From an uncultured Caldilineales bacterium (GTDB taxonomy: Bacteria; Chloroflexota; Anaerolineae; JAAEKA01), in the NCBI GenBank assembly GCA_937907455.1, contig CALESQ010000111.1, positions 1 through 64,000 on the forward strand: 64,000 nucleotides of DNA. The letters run 5' to 3'. A model generated the notes under the pieces. The model ran no database searches and was not told the DNA's origin. It worked only from the letters and a program-made list of their open reading frames with translations. Of this stretch, positions 49,812-57,162 are shown one piece after another. The stretch's first letter is position 1; every line of letters starts with the position of its first letter. Made by a program: the position numbers and the translations under genes.

Positions 49812-50007
49812 CGGTCTCGGCCTCCTCCCACACCAGCGGAGTCTCTGCCGGCACCCAGCGCCCGATCACCCTCAGCACCAAGAACGGCTCTCCGTGCTTC
49901 CGCGCCAGCCGCTGGGCCTCGGCGTCGGCGGCCTCAGAAGTCTGGTGCCTGATGGTCGCCTTGATGTCCGGCACACCCTCGCGCGCCACGATCCAGAACG
50001 GTGTCAC
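49804..50007 (-). CDS. Hypothetical protein, 67 aa
   Basis: 'HQTSEAADAEAQRLARKHGE' helix followed by 'PFLVLRVIGRWVP' strand: a small phage protein pattern with a beta-alpha-beta fold. Overlaps both neighbours. Confidence 0.55.
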   Translation of the reverse strand: MTPFWIVAREGVPDIKATIRHQTSEAADAEAQRLARKHGEPFLVLRVIGRWVPAETPLVWEEAETDG

Positions 50008-50429
50008 TTTCGCACTCCTCTGGCCGCATCAGCCTCGGCCTTGCGCACGCCCTTGGCCATCATGTCATCAACGGCCAACGAGTCGGCCAGCACCGCCGCC
50101 GGCACCACCAGGTCGGCCAACTCGTGGGCCAAGACGGCAGTGTTGACCGTCACACCGGCGAACAAATCCAGCCGCTCGGTGAACAGCACACGCGCCCGCT
50201 CGCCCAGGTCGATGGCGTCCATCACGAACATCAACATGTCGCCGGTGATGCTGGGCAAGGAGATGGCGGCGCAAGCCTCGCCAACCTCCTCTAGCAACTT
50301 GACGAGCTGGCGCAAGGCCACCTCGTCGTCGGTCCAGCCGTCCAGGTAGCCGCGCAGGGCAACGGCCTGGACGATGCGATCTTGAGCGTTGCTGGTCTTC
50401 AAGAATTGCTCCAATTGCTGGCCCCGCAA
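50004..50429 (-). CDS. MazG-like nucleotide pyrophosphohydrolase, 141 aa
   Basis: 'LRQLVKLLEEVGEACAAISL' has the E-E-x-x-E-like helix and 'LAHELADLVVPAAVLADSLA' the second metal-binding E-x-x-D helix of all-alpha NTP pyrophosphatases. Phage MazG-like enzymes lower (d)NTP or alarmone pools. The acidic spacing is not perfect, so activity is uncertain. Confidence 0.65.
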   Translation of the reverse strand: MRGQQLEQFLKTSNAQDRIVQAVALRGYLDGWTDDEVALRQLVKLLEEVGEACAAISLPSITGDMLMFVMDAIDLGERARVLFTERLDLFAGVTVNTAVLAHELADLVVPAAVLADSLAVDDMMAKGVRKAEADAARGVRK

Positions 50430-50709
50430 AGCGAGGCCGTTACTGTTTCCGCGCGTGGCGGATCAGCTTCTCTGGGGCGGGCCGCCCTGGGCCATTGTGA
50501 AACCCATCAGCCCGCCCCATCGCTCGGCTTCGTTCGACACGGCCGATTTACACGACCGTTGTCTGGGCCTGTTAGCCGGCGGGGAAAGGAAAACCGCCGT
50601 AGCGCCGGCCGGCCAAGGAGGAAGCACCGAACCGGGGCCGCGCCACCGAACGAAGACCCATGTCGCGCAAACATGCACCGCAGAAAACCAGTCTCTCCCT
50701 GGTCTACCA
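50430..50709 (-). other. Intergenic region, 280 bp, no clear gene
   Basis: A 68-codon frame starting with ATGATG at 50713 ('MMVDQGETGFLRCMF') is coupled to the previous stop but degrades into Arg/Pro-rich text. A 10-bp inverted repeat (TGGGGCGGGC at 50472 with GCCCGCCCCA) could form a hairpin. Nothing else seen. Confidence 0.4.
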
Positions 50710-51093
50710 TCATTGCAACACCATCTCGCCGCGTCGCGCGGCCGGCTTGATAGTGGCCAAATACTCCGCCCGCTCTGCCACCGGCCACAGTTCGGCATAC
50801 TGCGGGCGCCACGGGCCGGCCCAGATAGCCTCGTCCACGTCGGCGATCAGGTTGCGCGACTGCCGGTAGGCGACGTGGCCAGCCCAAGCGCAGTCCGCTA
50901 CCCCGACCAACACGTCGCGCTGCCCAGGGCGCACCAGCACGTAGCGGTTGCCCAGCTCTGCGCAGTCGTTGACGGCGATGTAGCCCTCGACGCCGGGGTC
51001 GGCGCGGTCGGGGTAGCGGTCAAGGACGCTGGGCATCGCCGCGTGGACGACGATCTGGCCGGCGATGACGCTGGCAAGGAGCAGGTTGGTCAC
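50710..51093 (-). CDS. Probable exported protein, 127 aa
   Basis: 'MTNLLLASVIAGQIVVHAAM' is a signal- or anchor-type hydrophobic start. 'YIAVNDCAELGNRYVLVRPG' and 'VLVGVADCAWAGHVAYRQSR' hold a Cys pair in a small beta-barrel-like domain. It follows a single-TM holin-like gene, so it may be part of the lysis or envelope group. Confidence 0.6.
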   Translation of the reverse strand: MTNLLLASVIAGQIVVHAAMPSVLDRYPDRADPGVEGYIAVNDCAELGNRYVLVRPGQRDVLVGVADCAWAGHVAYRQSRNLIADVDEAIWAGPWRPQYAELWPVAERAEYLATIKPAARRGEMVLQ

Positions 51094-51422
51094 GCTGCGT
51101 CCACCGGCAACGAGGCCGCCGCCACGGCAGCCGCCTCGTCCATGTCGAGCGAGTTCTGCACCAACTCCCAGACCAACTGGCAGAACTCATCCCGGCCCAC
51201 GTAGTTGCTTCCCACGGCGAAGGTGTCATAAGCCACACCGGCCAGCAACTTGATACGCTCCTCGGTGACGACCGAGCCGGCCTGGACGCGGATAGCAGCG
51301 GCCAGGGCGGCCGCGTCGCGCCAGAGCGGCTCAGGCAGGCCACGGCGCGCGAACCAGGCGACAGCGGCGCCGGCAATGAAGATGGCGACAGCGGCAAGAG
51401 CGAGGGCGATACCAGAATCCAT
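51090..51422 (-). CDS. Single-TM protein, holin-like position, 110 aa
   Basis: ATG at 51422 follows TGGAGG. One N-terminal membrane segment 'IALALAAVAIFIAGAAVAWF', then a soluble helical domain ('AAALAAAIRVQAGSVVTEER'). Could be a pinholin-like or an envelope-anchored protein. Confidence 0.6.
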   Translation of the reverse strand: MDSGIALALAAVAIFIAGAAVAWFARRGLPEPLWRDAAALAAAIRVQAGSVVTEERIKLLAGVAYDTFAVGSNYVGRDEFCQLVWELVQNSLDMDEAAAVAAASLPVDAA

Positions 51423-51447
51423 GTGAGAGACCTCCAGGGGGACAACG

Positions 51448-52725
51448 CTAAAGGGAAGCGCGCAAAAGACTGTAGTCGTATCCATCACTGCGCTGTAGTA
51501 GCGTAAGGTGTTTGTGGTGTACGCTGAAACCGCTAAGAGAAAAAAACGGTGATCGACGGATAGTTATCCTACCAACATGCGTACCTGTATGCTTGCCTCT
51601 TGGCACAACCGCCTTCACGATGTCACCGGTCTGGTAGCCAAGGTAGCGCTTCTCATTCCCGCGGTGGCGCTTGGGGAAACCGTACTTGTCAGTTTGGCAC
51701 ATCTGGCGCGTGCCACGTCCGGTCGCCTTGATGCGTAATACCTGCATCTCAGGGTTCAGCATCACACCCAACCCCGATATACCCACGCACGCCGCGTCGA
51801 TCCAATGCGCTTTGGGATAGCCGTTTTCGTGCCGGTTCCGGGCGGTACGGCCACCGCTGCCCCACTCGACGCGCAGGCCGGTTTGACCAAGCGCGTCAGC
51901 GAGGGCGTTACGAGTCGTGTTGACTGATGCCGCATCTCTGAGTGGCTTCTTCACTTGCCGCTCGATATTGGCCGCCTTCTCTGGCCCGACGAAGACCTCC
52001 AGCCGCTGGTTGCCGCGCTTCTGGTTGCACTCATAGCAGGCCCAGGCCAGATTGTCGATGCGGTCGGAACCGCCGAGGCTGCGAGGGGTGATGTGCTCGA
52101 TGGTTCCCCGCACTGCCGGCCGCGCGCCGCAGTAGATGCAGGTGTGGTTGAACTTGTGCAGCAGATACTCGCGCACCTCCGTACCTTGCAAGGTGCCCTG
52201 TTGGTACTCTACGCCGCTGATCTCCGGGTTGCGCATCGCCTGCACGTCGAACTTGACGCGCTCTAGGCTGATCATGCTGACTGGCGCAAAACGGCGCAGC
52301 CTGCCGACCCAGGTCATTACGCTGTCCACCTTGCTGCGCATCGACGGCGCCAACCATCCTTGAAGGCGACGGCGGTTGTCAAAACGAGCGGGGCGGTAGC
52401 GGGTCTTGCGGTTGCGCCGGCCGCGCCGCAGTTGCCGTCGCGCTGTCATCTTGTTAGCCACGTTGGTACGGTGCTGCAACTCAGCAGCCCAGACAACTTC
52501 GCCGTTGGTTACAACAGCCAAGCCAGTTTGTTTGCTGCCGGGGTCGATCTTGACCTGGACCGGCTGCACGTCGCCATTTTTTCGGTCGTGTAGGATAATG
52601 GTAAAAGGGTAGCGCCTGTAGACGCTGGCCCGCCCACTCTTGAGGAGTTCTCGCGCCCGTGCTGGGTGGCAGGGCATCAGGGGTTTACGGTTCGTATCTA
52701 GTACGAAAACTGAGTTTTGTTTCAT
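51448..52725 (-). CDS. iscB: IscB RNA-guided nuclease, 425 aa
   Basis: Domain order is complete: PLMP domain ('RKPLMPCHPARARELLKSGR', 13-32), RuvC-I 'VKIDPGSKQTGLAVV' (Asp61), Arg-rich bridge helix (about 93-120), RuvC-II 'VSMISLERVKFDVQ' (Glu155), HNH 'CIYCGARPAV', 'TIEHITPRSLGGSDRIDNL' and 'CYECNQKRG' (His211), RuvC-III 'AHWIDAACVGI' (Asp310), then the target-adjacent-motif domain 'RGTRQMCQTDKYGFPKRHRG' and 'GYQTGDIVKAVVPRGK', ending in 'LLQRSDGYDYS'. All four catalytic residues are present, so both strand cuts should be possible. It is the last gene of a transcript that begins upstream of a CRISPR-like array. Confidence 0.96.
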   Translation of the reverse strand: MKQNSVFVLDTNRKPLMPCHPARARELLKSGRASVYRRYPFTIILHDRKNGDVQPVQVKIDPGSKQTGLAVVTNGEVVWAAELQHRTNVANKMTARRQLRRGRRNRKTRYRPARFDNRRRLQGWLAPSMRSKVDSVMTWVGRLRRFAPVSMISLERVKFDVQAMRNPEISGVEYQQGTLQGTEVREYLLHKFNHTCIYCGARPAVRGTIEHITPRSLGGSDRIDNLAWACYECNQKRGNQRLEVFVGPEKAANIERQVKKPLRDAASVNTTRNALADALGQTGLRVEWGSGGRTARNRHENGYPKAHWIDAACVGISGLGVMLNPEMQVLRIKATGRGTRQMCQTDKYGFPKRHRGNEKRYLGYQTGDIVKAVVPRGKHTGTHVGRITIRRSPFFSLSGFSVHHKHLTLLQRSDGYDYSLLRASL

Positions 52726-52961
52726 CTTACGATGAACTCACCTTTCGGTGGTAACGGTCTCCTCGACAATGTTATCCGAAGGTTTTCGACCAACGCACTG
52801 GCTTAACCACTTCACCTGTTTAACGTTGGCCCGCAGAGCGTGGGGCTGGAGAAGCACCCCACGGTGCCTGTATCATTCTTCGGTAACGTAGCCCGATGGA
52901 CCTTGCGGCCCCTTGCTGTGTCTGGTTTCACGTCTCCTGTGCGGATTGTCAAGACTGCGAG
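52726..52961 (-). ncRNA. Omega-RNA (HEARO-like) scaffold with anti-repeat
   Basis: The non-coding leader between the anti-repeat (52924-52961) and iscB has several stems on the minus strand: CGTGGGG/CCCCACG, CCAACG/CGTTGG, and a CACC-GAAA-GGTG tetraloop hairpin close to the iscB start. This location and structure-rich character fit the omega-RNA that loads IscB. The anti-repeat part is complementary to the array repeats, with about 31 of 39 positions preserved. Confidence 0.85.
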
Positions 52962-52989
52962 TTGTCCATGTTTCGCCTACGTCTTTGCG

Positions 52990-53240
52990 CTCTCAGTCTA
53001 GACAACCCGCACAGGCGTGGGTGAAACCTACGTGACCCGAAAAAGGCGGCGCGCGCCAAGCGGCTCTCAGTCTAGACAACCCGCACAGGCGTGGGTGAAA
53101 CCTATGCTATCCAGAAAAGCGCGGGCCGCTGCAATGTCTCTCAGTCTAGACAACCCGCACAGGCGTGGGTGAAACCGGGCACCAAGTACGATCTAACCAA
53201 CCTCTCAGTCTAGACAACCCACACAGGCATGGGTAAAACC
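52990..53240 (-). CRISPR. CRISPR-like array: four 39-bp repeats, three spacers
   Basis: Repeats at 52990-53028, 53064-53102, 53138-53176 (identical) and 53202-53240 (three substitutions). Plus-strand repeat begins CTCTCAGTCTAGACAACC and ends GGGTGAAACC. Spacers: 53029-53063 (35), 53103-53137 (35), 53177-53201 (25), unrelated to one another. The divergent repeat is next to the promoter. No cas1, cas2 or other cas gene is in the window. Confidence 0.9.
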
Positions 53241-53270
53241 ATATCGTGCCGGAATCATCGTGCCAGAACA

Positions 53271-53300
53271 ATTGTACCACGCCCCCCGCCCTGCTGTCAA
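53271..53300 (-). promoter_or_regulatory. Promoter for array, omega-RNA and iscB
   Basis: Minus strand TTGACA (53295-53300), 18 bp, TACAAT (53271-53276). Predicted start near 53264, about 24 nt before the first repeat, so one transcript could cover array, anti-repeat, scaffold and iscB. Confidence 0.8.
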
Positions 53301-53344
53301 TAGTTTTGGGGATAAATTTCAGTACATCGGCAAAATTCGTATCT

Positions 53345-53763
53345 TTACCCCAAATCCACGCCAGTTACCTCCCCGCGCGCAATCGTAATCTCCGTGAAGA
53401 TTTGCCGCAATAGCGCGTTGGCCTCCGTCACCGGCGCCGCCAGCAGTCGCTCCTCCAGGGTGGGCAAGACTTCCGCCAACAGCGCCAGCCGCCCCGCGCG
53501 TCGGCGCACCCGGCCGGCCGCGTCGCGCAAGCGCTGAAGCTCCCCTTCCACCTGGGCCACCTGCGTCGCCGTCTCCCGCTCCCGCGCGTCGAACTCCTCC
53601 AGGCTGATGCGGGCGGTCTCGAACAGCAAGATCAGCCGGCCGCGCCGTTCGGTCAGGCCGGCCAGCTCGCGCGCCAGCGACTCCGCCCGGTCGGCGCCGG
53701 CCAGAGGCGGCGGCGCGTCGTCCGGCGTATACTCAGCCAGGATCAGGCGCAGGTACGTCGAAC
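53345..53763 (-). pseudogene. C-terminal remnant of a large serine recombinase
   Basis: In frame from just after a TGA near 53764 it reads 'STYLRLILAEYTPDDAPPPL', then a coiled coil ('RETATQVAQVEGELQRLRDA') and the ending 'LLRQIFTEITIARGEVTGVD', the usual C-terminus of large serine integrases. The catalytic domain is missing. It stops where a promoter for the plus-strand operon begins, suggesting an old insertion or deletion boundary. Confidence 0.7.
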
Positions 53764-53770
53764 TTCAGAT

Positions 53771-53799
53771 TTGACAGAGTACGTTATAGTCGCTATAAT
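53771..53799 (+). promoter_or_regulatory. Promoter with overlapping dyad
   Basis: TTGACA (53771-53776), 17 bp, TATAAT (53794-53799), perfect consensus. GTTATAG-TCG-CTATAAT forms an inverted repeat overlapping the -10 box, a likely operator. Confidence 0.82.
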
Positions 53800-53845
53800 G
53801 ACTTTAACAGTACGAGTAAGTCAAACAACAGCCACGGAGGTACAA

Positions 53846-54046
53846 GTGCAGCAAGAACCAGAATACACCACGATGCAAATCTTGACGCTTCATCGCAGGC
53901 AGATTGAGCGATTGCAGTTTTTGGCCCAGGCCGCAGAAAACCGCCCCATCCAACTGCGCGAGATGACCGCTACGGTGGTTGACGCCGGCCTGAAGGCGCT
54001 AACTCCCATCATCGCGCCGAATAGCGTTTTTGTCGATGAGGTGTAA
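53846..54046 (+). CDS. Small RHH-like regulator, 66 aa
   Basis: GTG start at 53846 after CGGAGGTACAA; earlier in-frame starts overlap the promoter. 'TMQILTLHRRQIERLQFLAQ' and 'LREMTATVVDAGLKALTP' give strand-helix-helix. It may repress its own promoter through the dyad at 53786-53799 (inference). Confidence 0.6.
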   Translation: MQQEPEYTTMQILTLHRRQIERLQFLAQAAENRPIQLREMTATVVDAGLKALTPIIAPNSVFVDEV

Positions 54047-54053
54047 AAACGCA

Positions 54054-54293
54054 ATGAAAACCATCATTCCGCAGCAAAAGGCGCACCGCCTGCGAACTGC
54101 TTTGCACACCAGCTACGGGCGGGATGCCGCCGCTGGCTACACCGCGGTGCGCATCAACCACACGCCCTTCCCGCAATTAACCGCTGAAGATCGGTGTTCG
54201 GTCCTCGGCCAGATCGCGCAGTTCTTTCGTGACCTGGCCGAGCAGGCCGAAGAGGAACGCCTCACCATCGCCCAGGAGGAACTTTCAGCATGA
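54054..54293 (+). CDS. Hypothetical protein, 79 aa
   Basis: 'MKTIIPQQKAHRLRTALHTS' then 'DRCSVLGQIAQFFRDLAEQA'. Helical. Start after GATGAGGTG. Unknown. Confidence 0.6.
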   Translation: MKTIIPQQKAHRLRTALHTSYGRDAAAGYTAVRINHTPFPQLTAEDRCSVLGQIAQFFRDLAEQAEEERLTIAQEELSA

Positions 54294-54418
54294 AGAACAC
54301 CCTACTCGCCGTCGCCTTTCTCGCATCGACGCTCCTGCCGGCGGCCTCGGTCGCGCCGGCCCAGAGCCTGGTTTGCAAAATCGTCCCCAACCAAATTGTC
54401 TGCCAGGTGGTGAAATGA
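54290..54418 (+). CDS. Tiny secreted peptide, 42 aa
   Basis: 'MKNTLLAVAFLASTLLPAAS' then 'VAPAQ' is a clear signal peptide with AQ cleavage site; the mature part 'SLVCKIVPNQIVCQVVK' has two Cys that could form a disulfide. Coupled to neighbours by ATGA overlaps. Role unknown. Confidence 0.7.
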   Translation: MKNTLLAVAFLASTLLPAASVAPAQSLVCKIVPNQIVCQVVK

Positions 54419-54783
54419 AACGCGTCGCCGACCTGGACGTGAAAGACCCCGTCTGGCGAGAGATCGTAGTCGCCGCCATCGCCCGTGGCTCGGTGCGCGG
54501 CCTGCCCAAGCCGGCGGGGCTGCCAACCGACGGCGATCTGACGTTGCAGTACAACGTCTACGGCCGGCGCCGGGTGATCTACCGGATGGCAAACCAAACT
54601 GTCACCCTGGGCAGTTGCAAGGACAGTTACTTCGAGCAGCTACGGCAGGAGTGGTTGCGAGACCACCCCGTCACCCTGGAGTGCGGCCGGCAAGTCGTCG
54701 TCACCTTTGACGGCGGCAACCCCGACCTGGCCCGACCTTTGCCGGTGGAGCTTTTTCGCCGGCCCACCTTACAAGGAGCGTAA
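54415..54783 (+). CDS. Hypothetical protein, 122 aa
   Basis: 'VWREIVVAAIARGSVRGLPK' and 'VIYRMANQTVTLGSCKDSYF'. Alpha/beta with no known motif. ATG overlaps the previous stop. Confidence 0.65.
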   Translation: MKRVADLDVKDPVWREIVVAAIARGSVRGLPKPAGLPTDGDLTLQYNVYGRRRVIYRMANQTVTLGSCKDSYFEQLRQEWLRDHPVTLECGRQVVVTFDGGNPDLARPLPVELFRRPTLQGA

Positions 54784-54787
54784 CCCC

Positions 54788-55045
54788 ATGACCTGCGTCG
54801 CTGACAACACCCACGCCTTCATCTCCCCTGGCGCCTTCGAGATCGACGGCAAGGTCCGTGACGGCCTTATCACCGCCACCCGCTGGGAGGAGGGACGGCT
54901 GGAGATCGTCATCCAGCCCCTGTTCCAACTGCCCCACCCCATCGAGATCAGAGTTCTCCTGGACGACGCTGACCTGGCCAGTGTCAACACCCTGCTGCGC
55001 CAGCAAGTGAACGAGGAGGAGGTCGCCGATGATCAAGCCGCGTAG
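54788..55045 (+). CDS. Hypothetical protein, 85 aa
   Basis: 'MTCVADNTHAFISPGAFEID' and 'ATRWEEGRLEIVIQPLFQLP'. Beta-rich with an acidic end. AAGGAG precedes. Confidence 0.65.
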   Translation: MTCVADNTHAFISPGAFEIDGKVRDGLITATRWEEGRLEIVIQPLFQLPHPIEIRVLLDDADLASVNTLLRQQVNEEEVADDQAA

Positions 55046-56003
55046 AACCCCCATCATTCTCTCCCAGACCACCACCGCACAGGACGACGTGGCCGTGGTG
55101 CTGGGCCGCGCGCCGGCGCAGGAAATCATCGCCCCGTTCAGCTACGAGGAGTTGGATCCGGAGACCCGCATCGTCGCCCGCCAGGCCGCCAGCGAGATCA
55201 AGACGCTGATGCGGCAGACAGCCCAGGGCGTGATGGACATCGGCCAGCGCCTGATCGAAGTCAAGGAGCGCCTGCCCCACGGGCGCTTCGGCAGCTGGCT
55301 GCACCAGGAGTTTCAGTGGTCGGAGCGCACGGCGCACAACTTCATGGCCGTGGCGCACAGCTTCAAATCCGCAAATTTTGCGGATTTGAGCATCGCCCCG
55401 TCGGCCCTCTACGCGCTGGCCGGCCCGTCGGTGCCGGCGGCGGCCCGCCAGGAGGCTGTCCAGCGCGCGACCAACGGCCAGGCCGTCACCCACAAGCAGG
55501 CCCGCCAGATCGTCGCCCAGCACCGGCCGGCGCCGACTCCCAAGCCCAAGCCGGCCCCGGTCGCCGCGCCGGCTGAGGAGACGCCCGACAGCCCCTACAC
55601 CGTCGTGGTTTCCTGGCTGGCCGGCCGCTTCGGCAACGACAACCAGCGCCTGTTTGCGGTGCGGGAGTTGCTCAACCAAAAGACCAAGAGCCAATACTGG
55701 CCCAGCATCGCCCGCCTGCTGCCCGGCGTCAGCGAAAGCGACGCGCTGATGGTGCTGGATGCGGTAAGGGCCGACCTGGAGGGCAGCGCGCCGGCCACGC
55801 CCAGGGCGCCGCTGCCGGCTGCCCGCGTCACCTTTGCCCCGCCGCCGGCCGCGCGCCAGCCCAGCGCCGAGGAGCGCCTGGAGAGCCTGCGCCGCCGGCT
55901 GGCCGACGTGCTGCTCCTGCCCCACACCGCCAGCGACGACGAGTTGGTCGAGGCCGTTGAGACGGTGGTCGCAGCCTGGCGATTGAACGAGGCCGGCCAA
56001 TGA
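55029..56003 (+). CDS. DUF3102-like regulatory protein carrying an internal palindrome, 324 aa
   Basis: 'ASEIKTLMRQTAQGVMDIGQ' and 'RLPHGRFGSWLHQEFQWSER' with 'TAHNFMAVAHSFK' match the helical DNA-binding block seen in DUF3102-type phage and ICE regulators. A Pro/Ala linker leads to a C-terminal HTH-like domain ('SDALMVLDAVRADLE'). The 25-bp palindrome is inside the coding sequence (55364-55388), encoding 'KSANFADL'. Confidence 0.75.
   Translation: MIKPRRTPIILSQTTTAQDDVAVVLGRAPAQEIIAPFSYEELDPETRIVARQAASEIKTLMRQTAQGVMDIGQRLIEVKERLPHGRFGSWLHQEFQWSERTAHNFMAVAHSFKSANFADLSIAPSALYALAGPSVPAAARQEAVQRATNGQAVTHKQARQIVAQHRPAPTPKPKPAPVAAPAEETPDSPYTVVVSWLAGRFGNDNQRLFAVRELLNQKTKSQYWPSIARLLPGVSESDALMVLDAVRADLEGSAPATPRAPLPAARVTFAPPPAARQPSAEERLESLRRRLADVLLLPHTASDDELVEAVETVVAAWRLNEAGQ
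55364..55388. promoter_or_regulatory. Palindromic operator-like site, copy 4 (intragenic)
   Basis: 25-bp perfect odd palindrome identical to copies 2 and 3, kept within a coding region even though it constrains eight codons. That suggests binding-site function. Confidence 0.7.
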
Positions 56004-56977
56004 GAATCCTTGAGCAAGACGCCCGTTTTCGCGCTTACATCTATGACGCGATACAGCAAACGAACATCGCGCCTGCGATGGTGGATATTAGCGATGCCGC
56101 CAATTGGTTCTGGGCCGAAAGTCCGCAGGATAACTGGGACTTAGCAACTGACATGCACGCTTTAACGCTGCCCAACAAAGTCACATATCTGGAGTATGCC
56201 ATTCCGTCCGCGATGAACGTAAACGGAACAATGGAAAAATCAGGATTGACGGGAAAGAGGGCAGGATGTATTGCGCTGTGCTTGGAGATCGAAAATGAGA
56301 AGAGGATTGATGCCCAAAGAAATTGGATGCTGGAGGCTTTTCTTGTTGCGCCGGAGCCAGATAGGAAATTGTATTTTGAGCGCTTGCAAAAAGACAAGGA
56401 GTGGCAAGAGAAACGAGAGACCGGATTAGTGAACGGCATCATCCCTTCGTTTCTTCTCGACGCCACTGTTCTTATCAGTGACGGCAAGAAAACCATACGG
56501 ATGATCAGAGTTACTATGTACCTTGATGAGCAAGGAAAGGCATACCCAGGCGAACAAGGAACTATGTTGCTCAGCGCCCATTTGCCTGGCCTGAGCGAAA
56601 AACATGCACCTTTATCGGGATTTTTACCGTTTGCGTTCGCCATTAGCCTGATGAACTGCCGAAACGTGGAACTCATTGACGACCGAAGAGTGCTTTCGCG
56701 AAACCAGCGGCGGCGGATGGAGAGGGACAAGCAGCCGATCATCACGTACAAATGGCTGCACATCAAGCAATTCCAAAAGAGGGTGGACTCCGACATGGAG
56801 CACCAGAAGACCGGACGGCATAACCGCCTGCACTTCGTGCGTGCCCACTGGGCCACCTACACAGCGGACGCCCCTCTGTTCGGCAAATACGAGGGAGTGT
56901 TTTTCAAGCCATCGCACGTCAAAGGACGATTATCTTCCGGCGTCGCGCTCAAGGATTACAAGGTCGATGCCCCATGA
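56000..56977 (+). CDS. Hypothetical phage protein, 325 aa
   Basis: Lower GC than neighbours. 'AFAISLMNCRNVELIDDRRV' and 'HFVRAHWATYTADAPLFGKY' recur in phage and mobile-element proteins of unknown function. Overlaps the neighbours by ATGA. No catalytic motif clear. Confidence 0.7.
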   Translation: MRILEQDARFRAYIYDAIQQTNIAPAMVDISDAANWFWAESPQDNWDLATDMHALTLPNKVTYLEYAIPSAMNVNGTMEKSGLTGKRAGCIALCLEIENEKRIDAQRNWMLEAFLVAPEPDRKLYFERLQKDKEWQEKRETGLVNGIIPSFLLDATVLISDGKKTIRMIRVTMYLDEQGKAYPGEQGTMLLSAHLPGLSEKHAPLSGFLPFAFAISLMNCRNVELIDDRRVLSRNQRRRMERDKQPIITYKWLHIKQFQKRVDSDMEHQKTGRHNRLHFVRAHWATYTADAPLFGKYEGVFFKPSHVKGRLSSGVALKDYKVDAP

Positions 56978-57162
56978 CTCCCATCACCCGCCCCACCAGT
57001 CAAACGCGCCGCGCGCAGGTGGCCCAAGCCTGCGCCCGGCTGGTGGATTTGCTTGCCGACCGGCCGCTGCCGGCTGGTTCTGTGGCCGCGCCAGGTCGTG
57101 CCAACCCCCAGCCAACGAGCTACAGAACCAGCCGGCAGCGGCTGGAGGAGACCACCCCATGA
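56974..57162 (+). CDS. Small ORF spanning a hairpin, 62 aa
   Basis: 'TRRAQVAQACARLVDLLADR' looks like a helix, but the second half is dictated by a large inverted repeat and may not be selected as protein. ATGA coupling at both ends favours translation. Confidence 0.45.
   Translation: MTPITRPTSQTRRAQVAQACARLVDLLADRPLPAGSVAAPGRANPQPTSYRTSRQRLEETTP
57064..57141. repeat. 23-bp inverted repeat, hairpin
   Basis: Arms 57064-57086 and 57119-57141 are complementary at 22 of 23 positions, separated by 32 nt. In RNA this would be a very stable hairpin. Could regulate expression or be a small inserted element. Confidence 0.75.

Noticed and set aside
52990..53240. Spacers matching other parts of this window
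   Set aside because: I noticed no match by eye, but could not do an exhaustive search; self-targeting is therefore not claimed.
51448..53300. A type II CRISPR-Cas9 locus
   Set aside because: The nuclease is 425 aa with a PLMP domain and lacks the REC lobe; no cas1, cas2 or csn2 in the window. It is IscB.
51448..53300. A full IS200/IS605 transposon around iscB
   Set aside because: No Y1 transposase (tnpA/iscA) is present and I could not identify convincing element ends.
24369..55388. Palindromes as classic parS sites
   Set aside because: The sequence is unlike the TGTTTCACGTGAAACA parS; ParB binding is kept only as a hypothesis.
53846..56977. Toxin-antitoxin pair
   Set aside because: The RHH-like gene is followed by unknown proteins with no toxin motif, so a TA call is not supported.
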